A DNA stretch of 5,081 bases from NCBI GenBank assembly GCA_016200125.1, contig JACQFK010000165.1, forward strand, positions 1 to 5,081, in the 5' to 3' direction. Both the position numbers and the translations under genes were made by a program. How positions within the stretch are numbered: the first letter of the stretch is position 1; each line of letters starts with the position of its first letter. A model generated the notes under the pieces. That model ran no database searches. It saw only the letters and a program-made list of their open reading frames with translations, and was not told the origin of the DNA. Below, in pieces: positions 1 to 5,081 of the stretch. This stretch comes from Planctomycetota bacterium (GTDB lineage Bacteria; Planctomycetota; MHYJ01; JACPRB01).

Positions 1-8
1 CCGCCCAA

Positions 9-37
9 ATCATAACATATAACTTATAAAATGTCAA
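9..37 (-). promoter_or_regulatory. Near-consensus sigma-70-type promoter reading out of the window
   Basis: Read on the minus strand, TTGACA (37-32) is a perfect -35 box. After a 17-nt spacer comes TATGAT (14-9), one mismatch from the consensus -10. The TG at 17-16 gives an extended -10 (TGtTATGAT). The bases after the -10 are GC-rich (ttgggcgg), and transcription would start near base 2, so the transcribed gene lies beyond base 1. The surrounding 50 bases are strikingly AT-rich compared with the rest of the window, as expected for a real promoter region. A strong core promoter with a GC-rich discriminator is typical of stable-RNA or other growth-controlled genes, but the target is not visible. 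No terminator or ORF was seen in the rest of 1-76. Confidence 0.72.
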
Positions 38-73
38 AGCGAATGCTCAATTGAACGAGGAGGCCGGGAGGGG

Positions 74-76
74 TCA
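74..76. repeat. Left copy of the 3-bp target-site duplication (TCA)
   Basis: TCA sits immediately outside the left terminal inverted repeat and is repeated in the same orientation just outside the right one (1591-1593). A 3-bp repeat can arise by chance, but its exact abutment to both inverted-repeat ends supports it. Removing the element plus one TCA joins the AT-rich flank directly to the stop codon of the DUF1549 gene, giving a plausible pre-insertion sequence. Confidence 0.6.
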
Positions 77-92
77 GAGCCTGTGAATGAAT
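77..92 (+). repeat. Left terminal inverted repeat of the IS
   Basis: The 16 bases match the reverse complement of 1575-1590 at 14 positions. The outer 11 bases (gagcctgtgaa) are perfect and the two mismatches fall at 88 and 89. This end lies downstream of the transposase gene. The base just outside also pairs (a76 with t1591), but I assign it to the direct repeat. Confidence 0.8.
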
Positions 93-109
93 TCCTGGAA
101 CCCAAGCGA

Positions 110-127
110 GGGTAGCCCTGGCTACCC
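110..127. repeat. Perfect 8-bp-arm hairpin near the left IS end
   Basis: The arms gggtagcc (110-117) and ggctaccc (120-127) are perfectly complementary around a 2-nt centre. In RNA a larger loop would form by opening the innermost pair. It lies between the transposase stop and the left end of the element. No T-run follows on either strand, so it is not a standard intrinsic terminator. It could limit transcription leaving the element or act as a subterminal structure for the transposase. The function is not known from the sequence. Confidence 0.5.
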
Positions 128-189
128 GGCGTAATCACCGGATTCGCTGCCGACTACATCAACCTGTCAGCGACACCCACCTCCTACCT

Positions 190-209
190 GGATGATCATG
201 TGATCATCC
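190..209. repeat. Perfect 9-bp-arm palindrome over the transposase stop codon
   Basis: The arms ggatgatca (190-198) and tgatcatcc (201-209) are exact reverse complements separated by two bases. The transposase stop codon (196-198) is inside the left arm, and the last four sense codons overlap the rest. Each arm contains a GATC. The structure could stall ribosomes or stabilise the 3' end of the transposase mRNA. No T-tract follows it in the direction of transcription, which argues against a classic rho-independent terminator. Confidence 0.55.
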
Positions 210-1497
210 GCAGGATGTTGTAGGCCAGGGCGGCCCATAGGATCACGCAGCGCACTTTCGGGAGTGTTCGCACCTGGAGACGATCCAAAGCGCGATGGAT
301 GCGCAGGTCGGCGTTCGTGGTCTCCGCTGTGGCGGCCCGGTCCTTGTAGATCTTCTTTGCCGCCTGCGTGCTCATGCGCTGCCGCCAAGCGGCGATCTCC
401 GGTGAATCGCTCTCCTTGGGTTGATGGGGGTCGACCCCGTCTTTCTTCGGCTTCTGCAGAGGTGCATAGACGGTAATGCCAAGATCGGCGGCATCCTGGA
501 TCGCCTCTTTCTTGGCGAACCCTCCGTCCACCAGGTATTCCTCTACCGTTCGCCCATGCCGCTTCTGGATGTTCTGAAGCATCGGCGGCATCTGGCCGTA
601 GTCGCCCCCGCTGTTGGTGACCTCCACTCCCACGATGATCCGAGTCTTCGTGTCCGTCGCGAACTGGGCGTTGTAGGCAGGGCGATACCCGCCGTCGCCC
701 ATCTTCATCACCCGCGCTTCCGGATCGGTGGTGGAGGCGCGGGATTTCGGCTGATCCTTCGGCTTCTTGGCCTCGCGTACCTTCGGCAACTCCGCCAACG
801 CCTTCTCCACCCGCTGTAAACGTTCTTGTGCCACCGTCTCCCGGCGGGCAGCCTGCCGGGCGGCCAGCTTTCCCTCCTGGTTCTCGCGCTTCACCTCTTC
901 GACGTGCTGGCGCGCTTCTTCCACGCACTTCTGGAGGCTGGCTTCCCGCCGGAACGACGCCGCGCCGGCACTCGCCCGGATCTTCATGCCGTCTTGAGCA
1001 ACCCGTTTGAGCTCCACCATCCCCTCGTGCGTCAGCACCGCCAGCACCTGGGTCATCAGATCATCCAGTGCCTGGGCATGGCCAACCCGGAAATCAGAGA
1101 GCGTGTGGTAGTTCACTCCCACGCCTCCACAGATCCACCGATAGGCGTTGTGCTCCTCGCACAGCCGCGCCAGTTCCCGGGCGCTCCCGATTCCCTCGCT
1201 CGTCCCGTACAGCCACAGCCCCACCAGGATGCGGGGGTCAATCGCCGATCGTCCGGCTGTCTCCCCCCGCGCAGCGATCTCGTCCTCGAATGCCGTCAGG
1301 TCCAACTTCTCGACCACCGCCCACACCCCGCGCACTCGATGATCCTCCTCCACCAGCGCGTCCAAACTCGTGGGGACGAACCTCATCTGATGTCGGTCGG
1401 GTCTCAGCAGACGTGGCGTGCCGGTGGACTGATGCTCAGGGGCGGGTGGGGTCTTGCCATCTTCAGGGATACTGCCGAAGATATCTGCGTTGCTCAT
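196..1497 (-). CDS. IS1182-like DDE transposase, full length
   Basis: This protein catalyses cut and strand transfer of the surrounding insertion sequence. With the start at 1497 it has 433 residues. Residues about 35-160 form the DUF772-like N-terminal domain typical of IS5/IS1182 transposases (IDPRILVGLWLYG, then NYHTLSDFRVGH). The RNase H-like catalytic core follows. The likely triad is D169 (VAQDGMKIRA), D324 (YLVDGGFAKKE) and E392 in a Y-x2-R-x4-E pattern (Y384, R387, E392). Residues about 182-245 are charged and helical, probably a coiled coil inserted between the first and second aspartates. YNAQFATDTKTRIIVG at about 275-290 is the usual strand before the second aspartate. An ATG at 1521 would add eight residues, but only the one at 1497 has a well-spaced GGAGAGGG. 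No frameshift or internal stop is seen, so the enzyme should be functional. Confidence 0.93.
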   Translation of the reverse strand: MSNADIFGSIPEDGKTPPAPEHQSTGTPRLLRPDRHQMRFVPTSLDALVEEDHRVRGVWAVVEKLDLTAFEDEIAARGETAGRSAIDPRILVGLWLYGTSEGIGSARELARLCEEHNAYRWICGGVGVNYHTLSDFRVGHAQALDDLMTQVLAVLTHEGMVELKRVAQDGMKIRASAGAASFRREASLQKCVEEARQHVEEVKRENQEGKLAARQAARRETVAQERLQRVEKALAELPKVREAKKPKDQPKSRASTTDPEARVMKMGDGGYRPAYNAQFATDTKTRIIVGVEVTNSGGDYGQMPPMLQNIQKRHGRTVEEYLVDGGFAKKEAIQDAADLGITVYAPLQKPKKDGVDPHQPKESDSPEIAAWRQRMSTQAAKKIYKDRAATAETTNADLRIHRALDRLQVRTLPKVRCVILWAALAYNILRMIT

Positions 1498-1502
1498 CGC
1501 GT

Positions 1503-1510
1503 CCCTCTCC
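1503..1510 (-). promoter_or_regulatory. Ribosome binding site deciding the transposase start
   Basis: On the minus strand GGAGAGGG lies five bases before the ATG at 1497, a good Shine-Dalgarno position. The alternative in-frame ATG at 1521 has only a G-pair directly touching the codon (aaaagg-ATG), too close to work well. The shorter transposase is therefore preferred. Confidence 0.65.
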
Positions 1511-1574
1511 AGGTCCTTCATCCTTTTAACCCGGAGAGTAGGGGCAGAGTTTTTAAAGTTCGACCGTCAGACCG

Positions 1575-1590
1575 ATTATTTCACAGGCTC
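1575..1590 (-). repeat. Right terminal inverted repeat of the IS
   Basis: This is the partner of the left repeat at 77-92; on the minus strand it begins gagcctgtgaa. It is the end upstream of the transposase gene. The outermost base directly abuts the stop codon of the host DUF1549 gene at 1591. The roughly 80 bases from here to the transposase start contain AT-rich patches (ttttaaa near 1551-1557) but no convincing -35/-10 pair. Confidence 0.8.
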
Positions 1591-1593
1591 TCA
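1591..1593. repeat. Right copy of the target-site duplication, also a stop codon
   Basis: TCA here matches TCA at 74-76. Read on the minus strand it is TGA, the termination codon of the DUF1549 gene. The insertion therefore regenerated the stop codon and left the protein unchanged. Confidence 0.6.
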
Positions 1594-3180
1594 GTCCTTG
1601 GAGGCGGTCTTGAGCAGCGTGAGGAAGTCCTCGCGGGCGCCCGCGACGACGGCGGCCGGACCTTCCAGCCTGAAGGCCGTCAGGGCGCCCGACGTGAACT
1701 CCCCCTGGGCCATCAGGATCGAATAGTCGAGGGGAGCGTCTGCCCCCGGGCGGCAGCTGTAGACTCCCGTCACTTCCATCAGGCTGAACTTCAGACGCCC
1801 CTCCACGGCGGTCGTGGCAGTCCTGGCCTTCACGAACTGGCCCGGATTGAGTTCCTCCGTCTTCCCCTCGATCACCCACAGCTGCGCGCGGCGGGTCTTG
1901 TCCTCGCGATCGGGCAGCAGGTACAGCATCCGGGTTCCGCCCGGCCCGGCCTTCGGCACCACCCGCACCCAGGAGGGCGGCGCCGTGAAGCTGATCTTCA
2001 CCGCCAGCTTCTTGCTGTCCAGCGGCGTGTATCCGCCGAGCGCGAATTTCGCCGACGCGAGATGGCGGAAGCTCATGATCTCCGGCGCCTCCTCCGGCGT
2101 GGGCAGCTGGTACTCCTGCGTGTTGCAGATCGCGCGCAGCAGGCTCTTGAGGGAGTACTTGTTGTCGATCAGGTAGCGCGTCATCGCCTCCAGCAGCGCG
2201 GGCGAGAGCGCCTTGTTCCTCATGTTGAAATCGTCGACCGGGTTGACCACGCCCCAGCCGAAGAGCCAGCCCCAGACGCGATTGGCGAGTTCCCGCGGCA
2301 GTTGAGTGGTCGAGCGGTCCGACAGGTAGTCCCCGAGGTACTTCATCCAATCCTCGTGAGGTCCCGGCTTCTGCCCGAAGAGGAAGGCCGGCGTGACCGT
2401 TCCCGAGACGCTCCGGATGTCCTTGGACTTTGGGTTCTTCAGCGCCGTCATTTCGATCTCGGCGCTATCGCGGTACTTGATCACGACGCCGCCGTCATGG
2501 CGATCGGCCTGCTGCCCCGCCGCGAAAGCCGCGAGCCCGTAGTAGTCCTCCATGCGCCACTTGTCGTAGGGATGGTCGTGGCAACGGGCGCAGGTCAGCC
2601 GGATCCCCAGGAAGTGCCGCGACACTCCCTCGGCGAAAGCTTGCTGCATCCCCGGCGCGCGGTACCGCGAGAGCTTGTAGGCGAGCGACGGGTCGCCTTC
2701 CGTCGATCCCCGCGCATCCAGCAGCCCGCTCACGATGTCCGTCCAGGGCCTGTCCCTCTGCAGCATCGAGCCGAACCACCTCTTGAACGCCGGAAAGATC
2801 GCGAACTCGACGCCCGGGCTGAGCTCTCCCAGGCCCAGGAAACGGACCGGCCGCGCTTCGCCGAAGAACACTTCCGAAAACCGATCCGCCCAGAACGGCC
2901 CGAAGCGGGGATCCTCCAGGAGCGCGTTGATCTGCTTCGCGCGCTTCTTCGGATCGGGATCGTCGACGAAGGCCTTGAGCTCGGCCGCTGCGGGCGCCGC
3001 GTCCACCAAGTCCCGCATGATCCGCTTGAGGAAGACGTCGTCGGCCACCGGCTTGGAGCCTGCCTTGAGCGCGTACCCGGAGATGCCCTTGACCGCGGAG
3101 TCGATCGTCGAGGTCAGCGCGGGCGGATCGTCGGCCGTGGCCTGCACCAGAAGGACCGCGGCGAAAACGACGTTCATCAT
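1591..3180 (-). CDS. Secreted DUF1549/DUF1553-type protein with an unusual C-terminal domain
   Basis: This 529-residue protein belongs to a planctomycete group whose biochemical role is not established. A short hydrophobic N-terminus ending in A-T-A at residue 16 looks like a signal peptide, though its n-region lacks a basic residue. Residues about 25-235 match DUF1549: an N-terminal helical part, DPRFGPFWADRFSEVFFG (about 90-107) and the hallmark CARCHDHPYDKW (197-208), which contains a CxxCH pattern (C197, C200, H201). Residues about 293-360 match the start of DUF1553 (RELANRVWGWLFGWGVVNPVDDF, then SLLRAICNTQEYQL). The rest of DUF1553 is missing. Instead, residues about 390-529 form a separate beta-rich-looking domain with a GxY (472-474) and a late GPAAVVAGAREDF segment. 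Family members are often 700-1000 residues, so this one is short. The start is one of two adjacent ATGs (3180, 3177); neither has a clear Shine-Dalgarno. It follows the sulfatase by 26 nt, suggesting co-transcription. CxxCH could bind haem or metal, but that is unproven. Confidence 0.88.
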   Translation of the reverse strand: MMNVVFAAVLLVQATADDPPALTSTIDSAVKGISGYALKAGSKPVADDVFLKRIMRDLVDAAPAAAELKAFVDDPDPKKRAKQINALLEDPRFGPFWADRFSEVFFGEARPVRFLGLGELSPGVEFAIFPAFKRWFGSMLQRDRPWTDIVSGLLDARGSTEGDPSLAYKLSRYRAPGMQQAFAEGVSRHFLGIRLTCARCHDHPYDKWRMEDYYGLAAFAAGQQADRHDGGVVIKYRDSAEIEMTALKNPKSKDIRSVSGTVTPAFLFGQKPGPHEDWMKYLGDYLSDRSTTQLPRELANRVWGWLFGWGVVNPVDDFNMRNKALSPALLEAMTRYLIDNKYSLKSLLRAICNTQEYQLPTPEEAPEIMSFRHLASAKFALGGYTPLDSKKLAVKISFTAPPSWVRVVPKAGPGGTRMLYLLPDREDKTRRAQLWVIEGKTEELNPGQFVKARTATTAVEGRLKFSLMEVTGVYSCRPGADAPLDYSILMAQGEFTSGALTAFRLEGPAAVVAGAREDFLTLLKTASKD

Positions 3181-3206
3181 GAGATATAGGACGCCGTCCG
3201 CGCCCC

Positions 3207-4571
3207 CTACTTCGGAAGTTCCTTTTCCAGCTGATTCTCGACCGGCGTCACCGTCGCCTCGTGATCCGCGAGCAGCTTCTTCAGCTCGGCGACGACCTCG
3301 GGGTGCTTCGCCGCGAGATTGTACTTCTCGCCCGGATCCTCCGCGAGGTTGAAGAGCAGCGGCGGGTCGTGCTTCAGCGGCGCGTCCTTGCCGTAGGCCG
3401 ACCGCGTCGTCACGTGCATCTTCCAGGCGCCCTTCCGGATCGCGTAGACGGTCGTGTCGCGGTAGTAGACCATGATCTGCCTCGGCCCCGGACCCTTGCC
3501 GAACAGGAGCGGAGAGAGATCGACGCCGTCGATCGGGCGGTCCGCCGGAACCTCGGCGCCGGCGAGCTTGAGCGACGTCGTGAAGAGATCCATCGTGCAG
3601 GCGAGGTCGCGCGTCACGACCCCGGCCGCGATCGTTCCGGGCCACCAGAAGATCGCCGGTTCGCGCATCCCGCCCTCCCAGGTGCTCCCCTTCCCCTCCT
3701 GGAGCAGGCCCGCCGAGCCGCCGTTCTGGTTCATGATGAGCCAGGGCCCGTTGTCGCTCGTGAAGACGACGAGCGTCTTCTTCTCGATCCCCGCGGCGCG
3801 GATCGCCGCGAGCACCTGGCCGACGCTCCAGTCGAGCTCCTCGATCACGTCGCCGTAGAGGCCGCGCGGGCTCTTCCCCGCGAAGGCCTCGGACGCGAAC
3901 AGCGGCACGTGAGGCATCGAATGGGCGAGATAGAGAAAGAACGGCTTCTCGCGGCCGGCCTTGATCTTCTCCACCGCCTCTTCCGTGTAGCGGCGCGTCA
4001 GCGTCGTCTGATTCGCCGGCCGCTCGAGGATCTCCCCGTTCCGCATCAGCGGCACGTTGTTCTGGGACCAGGCGGGCAGGCCCGGCTCCAGTTTGGGCAG
4101 GCGGTCCATGTCGTTCGAGTACGGCAGACCGAAATACGAATCGAAGCCCTGCCGCATCGGCAGATGCGGGGGGAGATGTCCCAGGTGCCACTTTCCGATG
4201 ATCGCGGTGGCATAGCCGCGGCTCTTCAATCCCTCCGCGATCGTGATTTCGCCCTCGGGCAGGCCGCCGCCGGAGTTCGGGAACAGCACGCGCCGCTTCT
4301 CGCTCGCCATCCCGCTGCGCACCGCGTAGCGCCCCGTGAGCAGCGCCGCGCGGCTCGGCGTGCAGACCGGCGCCGCGACGTAGAAGTCGGTGAAGCGCAT
4401 CCCCTCGGCGGCCATCCGGTCGAGGTTCGGCGTCCGGATCGTGGGATGGCCGTAGCAGCCGAGGTCGCCGTAGCCCAGGTCGTCGGCGAAGATGATCACG
4501 ATGTTCGGCTTGTCGGCCCGGGCGGGAGCGGCCGCCATCAGCAGAGCGGCGAGACCCAGTCGAAGGATCAT
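3207..4571 (-). CDS. Exported type I (formylglycine) sulfatase, arylsulfatase A-like
   Basis: This enzyme hydrolyses sulfate esters, probably on polysaccharides or other extracytoplasmic substrates; the actual substrate cannot be read from the sequence. The product has 454 residues, normal for the family. A signal peptide ending in ARA (residue 19) precedes the mature DKPNIVIIFADD start. Visible active-site residues are D30 and D31 (metal), C70 in C-T-P-S-R (oxidised to formylglycine by a separate enzyme) with R74, K127 and H129 in GYATAIIGKWHLG (second sulfatase signature), H221 in LAHSMPHVP, D273/N274 in TSDNG, and K294 before WEGG. These correspond to the arylsulfatase A catalytic set, so activity is expected. 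The C-terminal PPLLFNLAEDPGEKYNL segment is typical. No formylglycine-generating enzyme is in the window. The start at 4571 is fixed by the signal peptide although no strong Shine-Dalgarno precedes it. It lies 35 nt after murC and 26 nt before the DUF1549 gene. Confidence 0.95.
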   Translation of the reverse strand: MILRLGLAALLMAAAPARADKPNIVIIFADDLGYGDLGCYGHPTIRTPNLDRMAAEGMRFTDFYVAAPVCTPSRAALLTGRYAVRSGMASEKRRVLFPNSGGGLPEGEITIAEGLKSRGYATAIIGKWHLGHLPPHLPMRQGFDSYFGLPYSNDMDRLPKLEPGLPAWSQNNVPLMRNGEILERPANQTTLTRRYTEEAVEKIKAGREKPFFLYLAHSMPHVPLFASEAFAGKSPRGLYGDVIEELDWSVGQVLAAIRAAGIEKKTLVVFTSDNGPWLIMNQNGGSAGLLQEGKGSTWEGGMREPAIFWWPGTIAAGVVTRDLACTMDLFTTSLKLAGAEVPADRPIDGVDLSPLLFGKGPGPRQIMVYYRDTTVYAIRKGAWKMHVTTRSAYGKDAPLKHDPPLLFNLAEDPGEKYNLAAKHPEVVAELKKLLADHEATVTPVENQLEKELPK

Positions 4572-4606
4572 GGAAATGAAACACGCGGCCCCGCGGCGGG
4601 AGGGCG

Positions 4607-5081
4607 CTATTCCCGCAGGAAGCGGCGGGCGATCTGGTCGACGTTGCCGGCGCCCATCGTGAGGATCAGGCAGTCGGGGGTGGCCTTCTCCTTGAGGAAG
4701 GCGACGACCTCGTCGAAGGTGGGCATGAAGAGCGCCGCCTTGCCGGTCTCGCTGATCGCCTGGGCCAGATCGGCGCTCGAGACCCGCTTCTCGCCGTTCG
4801 CCCGAGCTTCGTAGATCTCCGGAAGGAGCACGACGGAGGCGTCGGTGAACGAGCGCGCGAACTCCTTCATGAAGATCTTCGTCCGCGAGGTCTGGTGGGG
4901 CTGGAAGACGCACCAGATCTTCCGCTCGGGGTAGCGCTCCCGCGCGGCCTTGAGCGTCGCCTGGATCTCCGTCGGGTGATGGCCGTAGTAGTCCACCACC
5001 AGGATGCCGCCCTTCTCGCCCAGGATCTGGAATCGCCGCTCAACCCCCTTGAACTCCTCCAGCGCCTGCCGGATGTGCGGA
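4607..5081 (-). CDS. murC: UDP-N-acetylmuramate--L-alanine ligase, C-terminal third (partial)
   Basis: MurC adds L-alanine to UDP-N-acetylmuramic acid using ATP in the cytoplasm, the first peptide step of peptidoglycan synthesis. The visible 157 residues and stop codon are the Mur ligase C-terminal domain; the first two thirds (a full MurC is about 460 residues) lie beyond the right edge. Diagnostic segments in order are QALEEFKGVERRFQILGE, VVDYYGHHPTEIQATLKAA, WCVFQPHQTSRTKIF, PEIYEA and ILTMGAGNVDQIA near the end. The usual motif is DDYGHHPTEI or DDYAHHPTEI; here the second aspartate is tyrosine. The GTG within VVDYYG at 4999 could be misread as a start, but homology clearly continues upstream to the window edge. 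The order murC then sulfatase is unusual, since murB, ddl or division genes commonly follow murC in cell-wall clusters. Confidence 0.95.
   Translation of the reverse strand, partial: PHIRQALEEFKGVERRFQILGEKGGILVVDYYGHHPTEIQATLKAARERYPERKIWCVFQPHQTSRTKIFMKEFARSFTDASVVLLPEIYEARANGEKRVSSADLAQAISETGKAALFMPTFDEVVAFLKEKATPDCLILTMGAGNVDQIARRFLRE

Larger units (their letters stand above)
77..1590 (-). mobile_element. Complete IS1182-like insertion sequence (about 1.5 kb)
   Basis: This 1514-bp element holds one full-length transposase gene on the minus strand. It is bounded by inverted repeats beginning gagcctgtgaa at both ends and flanked by a TCA direct repeat. Size, single ORF and transposase type fit the IS1182 family of DDE elements. 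The transposase and both ends look intact, so the element could still be mobile. It was inserted in the same direction as the upstream host genes, so host read-through would enter the transposase in sense. Between the left end and the transposase stop (77-195) there are only the inverted repeat and two hairpins. Family assignment is from protein features and was not checked against an IS database. A 3-bp TNA-type duplication is better known from IS5-family relatives (IS1031 group), so the family label carries some doubt. Confidence 0.85.

Noticed and set aside
42..56. Small palindrome tcaattga upstream of the outward promoter as an operator
   Set aside because: An 8-bp palindrome in AT-rich DNA is expected by chance and nothing else supports it.
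1522..1590. A transposase promoter in the right IS end (CTGACG near 1570 with AT-rich ttttaaa downstream)
   Set aside because: No -10 hexamer lies at 16-18 nt from the candidate -35, so I could not support it.
3181..3206. Small inverted repeat ggacg-c-cgtcc between the sulfatase and DUF1549 genes as a terminator
   Set aside because: The usable stem is only about 4 bp with no T-run, too weak for a terminator.
3181..4584. The DUF1549 reading frame stays open upstream across the whole sulfatase, which could suggest a 997-residue protein
   Set aside because: The upstream part is an arginine- and glycine-rich low-complexity translation of the other frame of the sulfatase gene. The sulfatase frame has all catalytic motifs and a signal peptide, and the DUF1549 protein has its own signal peptide at 3180.
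4572..4606. GC-rich stretch between murC and the sulfatase as a terminator
   Set aside because: Only a 4-bp stem (gcgg/ccgc) can be drawn and no T-tract follows, so it gives no reason to split the operon.
826..4814. Long plus-strand open frames (826-3189 and 3261-4814)
   Set aside because: They lie antisense to the real genes in GC-rich DNA where stop codons are rare. Their translations are rich in R, H, P and L with no recognisable domain.
4607..4999. A separate 130-residue gene starting at GTG 4999
   Set aside because: MurC homology (IRQALEEFKGVERRFQILGE) continues in frame upstream to the window edge, so the GTG is an internal valine.

Overview
The window is GC-rich bacterial DNA. All four genes I can support lie on the minus strand, so they read right to left: (partial) murC -> secreted sulfatase -> DUF1549/DUF1553-type secreted protein -> IS transposase. 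The organism is most likely an uncultured planctomycete or a relative in the PVC group. This rests on a classic planctomycete-style type I sulfatase next to a DUF1549/DUF1553 protein, a pairing that is abundant in Planctomycetota and some Verrucomicrobia. It is an inference from gene content, not a phylogenetic placement.

Right part (4607-5081): the C-terminal third of MurC, the cytoplasmic UDP-MurNAc:L-alanine ligase of peptidoglycan synthesis, cut by the window edge. After 35 nt comes a complete, apparently catalytically intact, signal-peptide-bearing sulfatase (3207-4571). After another 26 nt comes a 529-residue secreted protein (1591-3180). It carries a DUF1549 domain with a CxxCH motif, a shortened DUF1553 part, and a C-terminal domain that looks borrowed from another planctomycete secreted-protein family. 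The short gaps, shared strand and absence of a visible promoter or terminator suggest one transcription unit headed by murC or by a gene beyond the window.

Left part (77-1590): a complete insertion sequence with an IS1182-like DDE transposase, imperfect terminal inverted repeats (14 of 16 matching) and a 3-bp TCA direct repeat at its borders. It landed exactly on the stop codon of the DUF1549 gene. The duplicated TCA (TGA on the coding strand) leaves that gene's product unchanged.

Far left (1-76): a short AT-rich flank holding a near-consensus sigma-70-type promoter (TTGACA, 17-nt spacer, extended -10 TGtTATGAT, GC-rich discriminator). It points leftward out of the window, so a new and probably strongly expressed transcription unit starts just past base 1.

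I found no CRISPR array, tRNA or rRNA in the window and no clear new defence or biosynthetic system. The points most worth following are the domain fusion in the DUF1549 protein, the murC-sulfatase linkage, the outward promoter and the stop-codon IS insertion.
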